Part shown: piece by piece, positions 15,274-22,538 of the stretch
Numbering within the stretch: position 1 is the first letter of the stretch
Layout: each line of letters starts with the position of its first letter
From: Oscillospiraceae bacterium
GTDB lineage: Bacteria > Bacillota > Clostridia > Oscillospirales > Oscillospiraceae
Assembly (NCBI GenBank): GCA_020025295.1
Contig: JAHHSJ010000021.1
Location: 1-30,645, forward strand
Direction of reading: 5' to 3'
DNA length: 30,645 bases
Made by a program: the position numbers and the translations under genes
The notes under the pieces: model-generated
Databases searched by the model: none
The model's input: only the letters and a program-made list of their open reading frames with translations
What the model was told of the DNA's origin: nothing

Positions 15274-16134
15274 TCAATTCTTGGGAAATATGCAGCAGCC
15301 AGAGCCTCCGGCTACCTGGGCGGGACAAATCTCATCTGCATCCTTGCTCGTGTTCTTCGGCTGGTGATTGGCGATTTTCTCCTTACGCTTCAGGAGATAG
15401 GTTCGCCCCTCCGGGGTGACCAGCGTGTATTGGCCACGATGTCCCCACCTGGTGTGGAAATCACGGACGATAAAGAGGTGCTGATAGTCACCGGAGCAAG
15501 GGAAAACATGATTGTGTCGGTGGGGATCACGATACAGGATTTTACGATCCAGCAGGTATTGAATCAGCTTTCGCTCGGAAACTTCCAGCTCCTTTGCCAC
15601 ATACCGGAAACAGAGGGCATCTCTGTTGTCGATATAGGTGTTGTAGTAGTCAGCCATGGGCTGGATTTCAGCAAGCTGACCCTGTACGATTACAAGCTCC
15701 TGTCGGAGCTGCTTGGCTCTGGCGTTTTCATCCCGGAGCCGGTGGATGTAGTCAGGAATGAAGTCCGGGTTTTCTTCCAGCTGATTCAGAACTGAATCCG
15801 TGACATAGGCCCCATGCTTGCGGATGGAGGGAAGCACCTCGGCAGTGATCCAGTGCTTGAACTTCTTGGCAGACGGGAGTTTGCTGGATAGAACCAAAGA
15901 ATACAAGCCGGACTCATTGATAACAATTGTCGTTTTCGGCTGATTGCCATCTGAGATTAGCACTTTCTGCCGGTCCTCCTCATCAACATGGCGGTTAATA
16001 TCTCGACTACCGTTTCGGTACTCGAGGTTTTCAGCCACATCTTTACCAACAAACCACGGTTCGCCATCCTTAACGATGGTCCGTACTGTACCAAACTCCG
16101 GGTTTTCAAATACCATGATATTTTCCGTGTTCAT
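15274..16134 (-). CDS. Phage-type antirepressor (BRO-N plus KilAC domains)
   Basis: The protein has 286 residues. The N-terminal BRO domain (about 5-110) shows WFVGKDVAENLEYRNGSRDI, INESGLYSLVLSSKLPSAKK and FKHWITAEVLPSIRKHGAYV, all typical of phage antirepressors. A coiled segment follows, then a KilAC-like C-terminal domain (FRYVAKELEVSERKLIQYLL ... GQYTLVTPEGRTYLL). In phages such proteins bind repressors or DNA. Here the gene sits 3 bases after virB4 and directly before the NlpC/P60 gene, so it is co-transcribed with the transfer machinery. Regulation of the element, or cross-talk with resident prophages, is an inference. ATG 16134 has AAAGGA 6 bases upstream. Confidence 0.9.
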   Translation of the reverse strand: MNTENIMVFENPEFGTVRTIVKDGEPWFVGKDVAENLEYRNGSRDINRHVDEEDRQKVLISDGNQPKTTIVINESGLYSLVLSSKLPSAKKFKHWITAEVLPSIRKHGAYVTDSVLNQLEENPDFIPDYIHRLRDENARAKQLRQELVIVQGQLAEIQPMADYYNTYIDNRDALCFRYVAKELEVSERKLIQYLLDRKILYRDPHRHNHVFPCSGDYQHLFIVRDFHTRWGHRGQYTLVTPEGRTYLLKRKEKIANHQPKNTSKDADEICPAQVAGGSGCCIFPKN

Positions 16135-16137
16135 ATC

Positions 16138-18534
16138 TTATCCTTTCTCGTCGTTCTCTCTCTTGTCGAGAGGCTTGGTGGTCATCAAACCATAGAGTTC
16201 TGTATCCTTCGGAAAGTGGTCCACAAAGGGCAGGATGGTGGAGCCATAGAACAGAAGTCCCTCACCCTCAGAGGAATGGGTCACATAGCTGAGCTGGTGG
16301 GGCGAAATATTCAGCTGCTTTGCCAGAATCACTCTGTCGCCGGCAGCTTGGTTGAGCATATAGATATAGTCGCTGTTTTCAAAGATATTCTCGACTTCTC
16401 TGGAAGCCAGCAGATCTTTGACGTTCTGGGTAATGCCGGTGGGAATACCGCCCCATTTGCGAAAACGCTTCCAAATTTCAACCGTGTATGCCGCTGTCTG
16501 CTCCTCCTTGAGAAGAAGGTGCATTTCGTCAATATAGTAGCGGGTGCTCTTGAGGGCTTCACGGTTGACGGTGACACGGTTCCAGACCTGGTCCTGGACA
16601 ATCAGCATGCCGATCTTTTTGAGTTGCTTGCCCAGCTCCTTGATGTCGTAGCTGATGACCCTGTTTTCCACATTGACATTAGTTCTATGGTTGAAAACAT
16701 TCAGAGAACCGGTGACATAGATTTCAAGGGCAGTGGCAATATACTGTGCCTCTTTTTCCTCCTGCTTACGCAGTTCATTGTAGAGGTCTTCCAGAATGGG
16801 CATCTTTTCGGGGCTGGGGTCATTGAGAAACTCTCGATACACAGAGCGCACACACCGGTCAATGATGGTTTTCTCAACCGGCTGGAGGCCATCCTTGCCA
16901 CCCACGATTAACTCGCACAACGACAAAATGAAGTCAGACTTCAAGGAAAGCGGGTTATCGTCCTCGCTGTAATTGAGGTTCAAATCCATGGGATTGATAT
17001 AATCCGTAGAGGTAGGCGAAATGCGGATGACCTGACCGTTCAGGCGCTCAATCAGAGGCCCGTATTCAGATTCAGGGTCGCAGATGATGATGTCATCATT
17101 GGTCAGCAGAAAACAGTTGGCAATCTCACGCTTTGCAGAAAAGCTCTTGCCGGAACCGGGGGTTCCCAGGATCAGGCCGTTGGGGTTTTTCAGCAGCTTG
17201 CGATCTACCATAATGAGGTTGTTGCTTAGAGCATTAAGCCCGCAGTACAAGGCACCTTTTCCGTCCTGATACAGCTCCTGGGTCGTAAACGGCACAAAAA
17301 TGGCGACGCTTGATGTGGTCAAGCCTCTCTGAATGTCGATCTGGTTGTATCCCAGAGGAAGGGAGGACATAAGGCCCTGTTCCTGCTGAAAATCCAGCCT
17401 GACCAGCTGGCAGTTGTACTTCTGGGCGATGGAGTTGGCCTGAAAGATGTTGTTGTCCAGCTTTCGCCGTGTATCTGCCAGATTGATGACCAGGAAGGTC
17501 AGAAGGAACATTCGCTCATTGCGACTTTGGAGCTCCTGAAGAAGTTTTTTAGCCTCCTCGCCGTAGGTGGCAAGATCGGACGGGATAATGTCCATATCGT
17601 AGCCGGAGCGCACAGCCTTTTTCTGCTCCTCAATGGTCATCTTTTGCAGGTCTGTGATTTTTCTCTTGATGGTCTTGATGGCCTTCGTCTGGTCTACGGA
17701 CTGAATATGCATACTGACAACAAGATTGCTGTCCATATCCAGGAGGTCGGCCAGAATACGGTCATTGAGTTCCGGTGCCAGGATCTGCAGGAAGGAAGCG
17801 CAGCCGATCTGCTGCCCCATGCTGAAATACTTTCCGTTTCGGAACTCAAAGGAAGACGGGGCGATAAAGTCTTTCGTGGAAAGCCCGGAGGGAGCCAGCC
17901 AATCCCACGCAAAACGGAAGGGCTGCTGCTCATTCATGTGCATCATCTCAAAGAGAAGCTGCAGACGATCCCGACCATTGAGTGCTTCGGCTTTTACACC
18001 GAGCCGTTTGAAGTTGTTGAGGACATCCAGTTCAATACGCTCCAAACGGGGTTTTGCCGTCTTGATGGAGGCCCCCTCCACGCCAAAGGTCAGATACTTG
18101 GTTTTGATAAGGCCGTTGTTGCCACGGGCAAGCTGTTCACGGAGCATCCTGGTGTATTCGATGCGGAGGTCATCAAAGCTGTCACCCTGCAAGGGAATGG
18201 TGATGGCGTCGGCAAAATCGTCCTTGGATGCGGAGTGGTTGATAAAGGACATCTGAAAAGAGATAGAGCTGTCAAAATAGTTGAGAAAGTCGCACCAGCC
18301 ATCAAAAATAGCGGTTTTATCCTCATTCTGGTTCAGCTGATAGTTAATATCATCGAACCTGACTGTCTTGGTGTAATAGGTGTCTGTTACACGGCAAATT
18401 CCATCCGGATACATCTTCTGGTATGGAATCGTATCCTGGGCGGACATCGTGTGCTTATCTTGCCTCTTTGCCCTTGCGATTGCCGCCTCGATCTGTTTCC
18501 GGTCGGCTCGGCTGAGCTTTTTTCCCTGAGACAA
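16138..18534 (-). CDS. virB4: VirB4/TraE-type conjugation ATPase
   Basis: The protein has 798 residues. The N-terminal half is the CagE/TrbE-like region; the C-terminal RecA-like ATPase domain has Walker A GTPGSGKSFSAKRE near 455-465 and Walker B RYYIDEMHLLL near 665-672. VirB4 powers assembly of the type IV secretion channel at the inner face of the membrane. The start is TTG at 18534: AGGAGG lies 9 bases upstream, and homologous proteins have a similar basic N terminus (KKLSRADRKQIEAA). This makes the gene overlap prgI by 80 bases in a different frame. A later ATG at 18447 would avoid the overlap but has no comparable binding site. Confidence 0.95.
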   Translation of the reverse strand: MSQGKKLSRADRKQIEAAIARAKRQDKHTMSAQDTIPYQKMYPDGICRVTDTYYTKTVRFDDINYQLNQNEDKTAIFDGWCDFLNYFDSSISFQMSFINHSASKDDFADAITIPLQGDSFDDLRIEYTRMLREQLARGNNGLIKTKYLTFGVEGASIKTAKPRLERIELDVLNNFKRLGVKAEALNGRDRLQLLFEMMHMNEQQPFRFAWDWLAPSGLSTKDFIAPSSFEFRNGKYFSMGQQIGCASFLQILAPELNDRILADLLDMDSNLVVSMHIQSVDQTKAIKTIKRKITDLQKMTIEEQKKAVRSGYDMDIIPSDLATYGEEAKKLLQELQSRNERMFLLTFLVINLADTRRKLDNNIFQANSIAQKYNCQLVRLDFQQEQGLMSSLPLGYNQIDIQRGLTTSSVAIFVPFTTQELYQDGKGALYCGLNALSNNLIMVDRKLLKNPNGLILGTPGSGKSFSAKREIANCFLLTNDDIIICDPESEYGPLIERLNGQVIRISPTSTDYINPMDLNLNYSEDDNPLSLKSDFILSLCELIVGGKDGLQPVEKTIIDRCVRSVYREFLNDPSPEKMPILEDLYNELRKQEEKEAQYIATALEIYVTGSLNVFNHRTNVNVENRVISYDIKELGKQLKKIGMLIVQDQVWNRVTVNREALKSTRYYIDEMHLLLKEEQTAAYTVEIWKRFRKWGGIPTGITQNVKDLLASREVENIFENSDYIYMLNQAAGDRVILAKQLNISPHQLSYVTHSSEGEGLLFYGSTILPFVDHFPKDTELYGLMTTKPLDKRENDEKG

Positions 18535-18886
18535 TAGAGAACACCTCCTGGTCTAATGCATCCTGCCTCTGAAGCAGGTCATATAAGTTTTTTGTTGCAT
18601 AGGGCCTTTGCTTTGGCCTCAAAAAGCAAACCTGAAGGATATTTTTGAGGATCTTTTCCAGGGGCTGACCGTTCTTCTCGTACATTCCAAGCAAGAAAAA
18701 GGGAAGCATCACAAGCATCATGCACAGTGCCGCAGGGCTGGGGCCGATGCTGCTTTTCAGCAGGAAAAAGAGAGGCACACCAATTAGTGCGCCCATACCA
18801 AAGCAAATGAGTTGTCTCTTTGTCAGATTGAACATGACCTTCGTCTTCACATGATTCAGGTCTTTAGGAACAGGAACATACGCCAT
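18455..18886 (-). CDS. prgI: PrgI family conjugation membrane protein
   Basis: The protein has 143 residues and begins MAYVPVPKDLNHVKTKVMFN, typical of PrgI. Two membrane helices (about 25-45 and 50-70) are followed by a basic cytosolic tail. PrgI is a small partner of the VirB4 ATPase, comparable to VirB3 of Gram-negative systems (established by family and gene order). ATG 18886 is chosen because AAGGAGG lies 9 bases upstream; the stop codon of the trbL-like gene overlaps this binding site. Its 3' end overlaps virB4 by 80 bases. Confidence 0.92.
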   Translation of the reverse strand: MAYVPVPKDLNHVKTKVMFNLTKRQLICFGMGALIGVPLFFLLKSSIGPSPAALCMMLVMLPFFLLGMYEKNGQPLEKILKNILQVCFLRPKQRPYATKNLYDLLQRQDALDQEVFSIVSGKKAQPSRPETDRGGNRKGKEAR

Positions 18887-18900
18887 GATCTGCAACCTCC

Positions 18901-19770
18901 TTAATGTGCATTGAATATCGACTTACTGAGCGATCCGGTCTTAAACAGGGCAAAACACAGGAGCACTGTGTAGCCCATGCAGGTCCAGATGGCAGCGGAT
19001 ATATCCGTTTCTACCACCATGCCTTGAACGAGAACGGCGTAAATCGCAACGCATACAATAATGAGAAAGCCTTGGAAGCCCAAGGCAAAGAGAGATCTGA
19101 GGTAGTTTTGTCCCATTTGACCCCATTCCCGGTTGACCGATGTAGCCATAGGAATTGGTGCGATGGAGGTCACAAGGTAAATTTCAATCATTCTGCCGTA
19201 GCAAATGAGGAAGATGCAGATGGAAAGCGCCCACATTGTAATTCCTACAATGAAGGACTGCAGCCATAGACCCAACAGAGGCCCAAGCTCCATGTCCATC
19301 AGGCGAGCTTCCAGATCTGGGATATGGTCGGTTAGGATGATGGATGTGTCTCCGATGACGATACCGGAGGCGTTGTTGACCACATTTTGGGCAACATCAA
19401 ATACGCCCATAACGATGGTCCAGGTGTTGGTGACAATGAGTACAGCACAGGCGGTTTTGAAAATCCACTTGAAGAACATCCATGTGTCCACATCGTGTAG
19501 GTTATTGCGATCCGTGATGAGCTGAATCAGCTCAATAGTCATAACAATGGCCAGAATGACGCCGGCGATTGGCAGAATAATGTTATCTGACAAGTTGCGA
19601 ATCATAGAAAAGATACTTGCGTTCCAGCCCTGGGGAGTAGCCCCGACCTGTCCTGCAATATCTCCGACTTTTGTATTTACATTGTCAAATAACCCTGTCA
19701 GGTTATCCATGATTCCGCTGACCATCAGCTCTTTTAGCCATTCTGTGATTTTGTCCCAAATCAGATCCAA
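18901..19770 (-). CDS. VirB6/TrbL-like conjugation membrane protein (CD1112 type)
   Basis: The protein has 289 residues and several membrane helices (about 60-85, 100-125, 165-200, 225-250, 260-280). It carries the conserved segment SIAPIPMATSVNREWGQMGQ followed by NYLRSLFALGFQGFLI, typical of the TrbL/VirB6-like proteins of Clostridia elements. It is expected to form part of the inner-membrane channel. The start is taken as TTG at 19770 (MDLIWDKITEWL after initiation), since AGGAGG lies 10 bases upstream. A longer frame to a TTG at 19803 would be translated through two hairpins. The stop lies in the ribosome binding site of prgI. The ribosome binding site of this gene can be masked by a hairpin. 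Confidence 0.88.
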   Translation of the reverse strand: MDLIWDKITEWLKELMVSGIMDNLTGLFDNVNTKVGDIAGQVGATPQGWNASIFSMIRNLSDNIILPIAGVILAIVMTIELIQLITDRNNLHDVDTWMFFKWIFKTACAVLIVTNTWTIVMGVFDVAQNVVNNASGIVIGDTSIILTDHIPDLEARLMDMELGPLLGLWLQSFIVGITMWALSICIFLICYGRMIEIYLVTSIAPIPMATSVNREWGQMGQNYLRSLFALGFQGFLIIVCVAIYAVLVQGMVVETDISAAIWTCMGYTVLLCFALFKTGSLSKSIFNAH

Positions 19771-19780
19771 CGGGTGTGCT

Positions 19781-19812
19781 CCTCCTTTCCGGAGGCTCCC
19801 CAATGGGGAACC
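19781..19812 (-). promoter_or_regulatory. Two competing hairpins over the ribosome binding site of the TrbL-like gene
   Basis: On the minus strand GGTTCCCC (19812-19805) pairs with GGGGAGCC (19801-19794), with one G-T pair. Overlapping it, CCTCC (19795-19791) pairs with GGAGG (19785-19781) around a GGAAA loop. GGAGG is the ribosome binding site of the TrbL-like gene. The two hairpins share bases 19794-19795, so they compete: the second blocks translation and the first could free it. Confidence 0.5.
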
Positions 19813-19833
19813 CCCTTAGCGTGGCTGTCTGAG

Positions 19834-20049
19834 TTAACCAAAGAGGTTGGAGAGCAGAGGAACCAGAACCGTACCGATCAGGGCGACGCCGCCACCGGCC
19901 ATGAGCTGTTTCATCCCCTGTGACTTAGCACCGGGGTTATCGTTGCCGTAGCCTTCCAGGAGGTTGATTGCACCCCAAATACCGAGGCCGGCACCGAGAG
20001 CAATGACAAGGGTCTGAAGGACCGTAATAGCCTGATTGAAAAATGCCAT
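19834..20049 (-). CDS. Maff2 family small membrane protein
   Basis: The protein has 71 residues: MAFFNQAITVLQTLVIALGA, a Gly-rich turn (LLEGYGNDNPGAKSQGMKQL), and a second helix (MAGGGVALIGTVLVPLLSNL). Two membrane helices and this sequence are diagnostic of the Maff2 family, comparable in size and topology to VirB2-type pilin precursors. Whether it is a pilin is inferred from position between VirD4 and the VirB6-like gene. The ATG at 20049 has no good ribosome binding site: the bases just upstream (CCGGCAACAACACATT) lack any AGGAG. Immediately upstream lies a sequence that can pair with two other leader segments. Confidence 0.9.
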   Translation of the reverse strand: MAFFNQAITVLQTLVIALGAGLGIWGAINLLEGYGNDNPGAKSQGMKQLMAGGGVALIGTVLVPLLSNLFG

Positions 20050-20060
20050 AATGTGTTGTT

Positions 20061-20144
20061 GCCGGAATTAGATCATGTTACATAAATTAAAAATCTCGCA
20101 TAATGCAAAAGCCGGAACAGATCCCTTGCGGGCCTAATTCCGGC
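20061..20144 (-). promoter_or_regulatory. Leader RNA with mutually exclusive pairings upstream of maff2
   Basis: Three related segments occur in the transcript. GCCGGAATTAG (20144-20134) can pair with the nearby TTCCGGC (20117-20111), enclosing an inner CCC/GGG hairpin, or perfectly over 11 bp with CTAATTCCGGC (20071-20061), which ends 11 bases before the maff2 ATG. The two pairings exclude each other. A possible 19-codon leader ORF starts at 20146 directly after GAAAGGAG (spacing is tight) and runs through the first hairpin to a TAA at 20089-20087. This has the look of an attenuator or translational switch; no ligand or protein is implied. Confidence 0.5.
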
Positions 20145-20201
20145 ATCTCCTTTCTAATATGATAGCTTACATCCGTTACGGCTGTGCAAGCGAGGAGGTG
20201 T

Positions 20202-20230
20202 CTTATATAGTGCATCTTGTGTACCTTCAA
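20202..20230 (-). promoter_or_regulatory. Candidate promoter for the maff2-trbL-virB4 segment
   Basis: On the minus strand TTGAAG (20230-20225) and TATAAG (20207-20202) are separated by exactly 17 bases, within the 212-bp gap between the VirD4 and maff2 genes and just after a terminator-like hairpin. The match to sigma-A consensus is 4/6 and 5/6. Confidence 0.4.
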
Positions 20231-20237
20231 CTATATG

Positions 20238-20258
20238 AAAACCTCTTTGCGAGGTTTT
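20238..20258. terminator. Terminator-like hairpin after the VirD4 gene
   Basis: The perfect 8-bp stem aaaacctc/gaggtttt with a 5-base loop follows the VirD4 stop by a few bases. The T-tract is short (four Ts on the minus strand), so termination is probably partial. Confidence 0.5.
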
Positions 20259-20261
20259 TCA

Positions 20262-22028
20262 CTAAGCGGTTTCGTCTACTTCAAAAACTTCGTAGGCTTC
20301 ATCCGCTTTGGGCCTGAGCCTTGTTGACAGATATTTTTCTATATCAAAGGCGTTCTTAGGATTGGCGTCGGACAGATATTTGTAATTGGGATGCTTTGTA
20401 ATGTCGTATTTATCTGATTTGAATGGCCGGACGCCACGGAGCTGAAGAATACATTTTCCACCGTCCAACACGGCAAGTTCATCAATCGAGGCAAGGTCTT
20501 TTCCTAACTTCTGGTAGTTGAGACTATGGGATATCTCACGCCCACGGCTTTCACCGGTGTTATAGGTGTCTATGGTTTCCTTGCCCAAGGACTGATTGAG
20601 TTCCTTGAGTGTGGTAGGCTCCTTACCGCCGAGGAAAAGCGAGCTGTCGCAGTTACCAATGATGGTATCGGCATTGTCCTTATAAATGGCCTTTAGCTGG
20701 GACTGAGCTTGCAGCACAAGACAGGCGGATATTTCTCTGGAACGAATAGTGGCCATCAGCTTTTCCAAGTTAGGAATTTGACCGATATTGGCGCACTCAT
20801 CGATAAGGCATCGGACATGGACCGGCAGACGACCACCGTACACATCATCGGCTTTTTCGCAAAGCAGGTTGAACAACTGGCTGTAAATCATAGAAATTAA
20901 GAAGTTAAAGGTACTGTCGGTATCTGACATAATCAGAAAAAGCGCAGTCTTCCTGTCACCAAGGGTATCCAGTTCCAGTTCATCATACATTGTGATCTCT
21001 CGCAGCTCGTTAATATCAAAGGGGGCAAGTCTGGCACCACAGGAAATATTGATGCTTTTTGCTGTTTTGCCCGCAGCCAATTTGTATTTTTTATATTGGC
21101 GAACCGCAAAATGGTCAGGGCTGGTTTTCTCCAACTCCTTGAAGGCTAAGTCTACAGGGTTTTCATAAGTTTCATCATCCTCTCTTACTTCCATGGCGTT
21201 GATAAATTCGATGAGAGTGGCAAAGTTTTGCTCCTCAATCGGGGCCTCATAATGAATGTAGCCAATGAGGGCTGTGTAGAGCAGCGTTTCTGCCTTCACC
21301 CAAAAATCATCACCGCCTTTACCGTCACCTTTTGTATTGGCGATCAGGGTGGTAACCAGCTTCAAAATATCCTTTTCGGAGTGGATGTAGGCAAAGGGAT
21401 TATAGTGCATGCTTTTCCGAAAATTGATAGTATTAAAGATTTTAATGCGATAATGGTTGCGCTGAAGCAGCTTGCCGCACTCAATGACGATACTGCCTTT
21501 GGGGTCAGTCACGACGTATGAACTATGAAGCTGCATCAGATTTGGCTTGATGAAAAATCTGGTCTTACCGGAACCGCTTCCGCCCACCACTAGGACATTT
21601 TTGTTCCGTGCCTTTGTAGGGTCCTTTGGACGATTTGACATCATCAGCCGTTCGGTCTGCGTGAGGATCACATTGTTTTCAAACTTTGGATCTTCAAAGG
21701 GAGCAATATCCTCGTGGTTGCCCCATCTTGCAGAGCCGTATTCCTCGTTGTGGCGATACTTCTTTGCGTTTTTTCCACGGAGGTAGACAGCCAGCTTGAG
21801 AGCAGCACCGCAGCAAATACCGATGAGCAAATCAAAAGGGTGCAGACTTGGAGCAGGATTGCTCCAGGCTGCACCCAAGGTGACAGTAATAAGATTCAGA
21901 AATTTTTCTGAGGCATTGAAGCCTGATGCCAGTCTCCATGCCTCACCAAAATTTGTTGCAAGCAAAGCCGCAATCAAATAGGGGATGTTGAGCAGCACCA
22001 GCTTTTTGATATTGATGGTTTTTCTCAT
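20262..22028 (-). CDS. virD4: VirD4/TraG-type coupling protein
   Basis: The protein has 588 residues. Two N-terminal membrane helices (about 9-27 and 45-83) are followed by the TraG ATPase domain: Walker A VVGGSGSGKTRFFIKPN near 146-160, the DPKGS motif near 175, and Walker B VRCLIDECANIGQIP near 403-415. It links the relaxosome to the secretion channel and pumps the DNA strand (established for the family; PcfC in pCF10). The start codon overlaps the stop of the PcfB gene (ATGA), so translation is coupled. A weak terminator hairpin follows. Confidence 0.96.
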   Translation of the reverse strand: MRKTINIKKLVLLNIPYLIAALLATNFGEAWRLASGFNASEKFLNLITVTLGAAWSNPAPSLHPFDLLIGICCGAALKLAVYLRGKNAKKYRHNEEYGSARWGNHEDIAPFEDPKFENNVILTQTERLMMSNRPKDPTKARNKNVLVVGGSGSGKTRFFIKPNLMQLHSSYVVTDPKGSIVIECGKLLQRNHYRIKIFNTINFRKSMHYNPFAYIHSEKDILKLVTTLIANTKGDGKGGDDFWVKAETLLYTALIGYIHYEAPIEEQNFATLIEFINAMEVREDDETYENPVDLAFKELEKTSPDHFAVRQYKKYKLAAGKTAKSINISCGARLAPFDINELREITMYDELELDTLGDRKTALFLIMSDTDSTFNFLISMIYSQLFNLLCEKADDVYGGRLPVHVRCLIDECANIGQIPNLEKLMATIRSREISACLVLQAQSQLKAIYKDNADTIIGNCDSSLFLGGKEPTTLKELNQSLGKETIDTYNTGESRGREISHSLNYQKLGKDLASIDELAVLDGGKCILQLRGVRPFKSDKYDITKHPNYKYLSDANPKNAFDIEKYLSTRLRPKADEAYEVFEVDETA

Positions 22029-22507
22029 AGCTCCAGCCCCTTATCCTTATGCCGCACCTTGGCAACATCCTTTGTGATTTCGGGCAGTTTGAAGCTGCGG
22101 AGCTTCTGGATTACAGAGGGCTTTTCCTTTGCCTTTTCCATCTTGGAGGTGTATTCCGTGAAGGCTGCGGTCAGCGCATCGGCGTCCCGCCCTTTGAAAA
22201 ACACCAGATACTTCGGGATTTCTCCGCTTTTATCTTTCTTGATGGCATAATCCACGCCATACTTCCGGGCTACCCGATCAAAGCCTTTGATATTCCGCTC
22301 GGTCACTTCAATATTGGATACACCAGCATTTTGTCCGACCAGTTCTTTTACCGTTTGCTTGCCCGTGGGCTTGGTATGCTCCTTATCCAGCTTTTTTGCT
22401 TTCAAATGATTAAGATACTTGCTGATGGCTGATTTCAGAACACGGCCAGTTAATCGTGTGGAGCTGATGACCAGGGTGACGGTGCGATTGTCCAAATCTT
22501 CCTGCAT
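22025..22507 (-). CDS. pcfB: PcfB family conjugation protein (DUF3801)
   Basis: The protein has 160 residues and begins MQEDLDNRTVTLVISSTRLT, with GRVLKSAISKYLNHLKAKK, typical of PcfB. The central part (NIEVTERNIKGFDRVARKYG, then LVFFKGRDADALTAAF) matches the family pattern. PcfB precedes the coupling protein in Gram-positive conjugation operons; the family is proposed to act with VirD4 and the relaxosome. ATG 22507 has AGGAGG 8 bases upstream. It lies 31 bases after the secreted repeat protein and overlaps virD4 by 4 bases. Confidence 0.92.
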   Translation of the reverse strand: MQEDLDNRTVTLVISSTRLTGRVLKSAISKYLNHLKAKKLDKEHTKPTGKQTVKELVGQNAGVSNIEVTERNIKGFDRVARKYGVDYAIKKDKSGEIPKYLVFFKGRDADALTAAFTEYTSKMEKAKEKPSVIQKLRSFKLPEITKDVAKVRHKDKGLEL

Positions 22508-22538
22508 AGGTATCGCCTCCTCTCACCGCAGGCAGATT

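Noticed and set aside
17527..18537. Plus-strand open frame of 336 codons opposite virB4
   Set aside because: It mirrors the virB4 gene; there are no known motifs and no supporting gene context on the plus strand.
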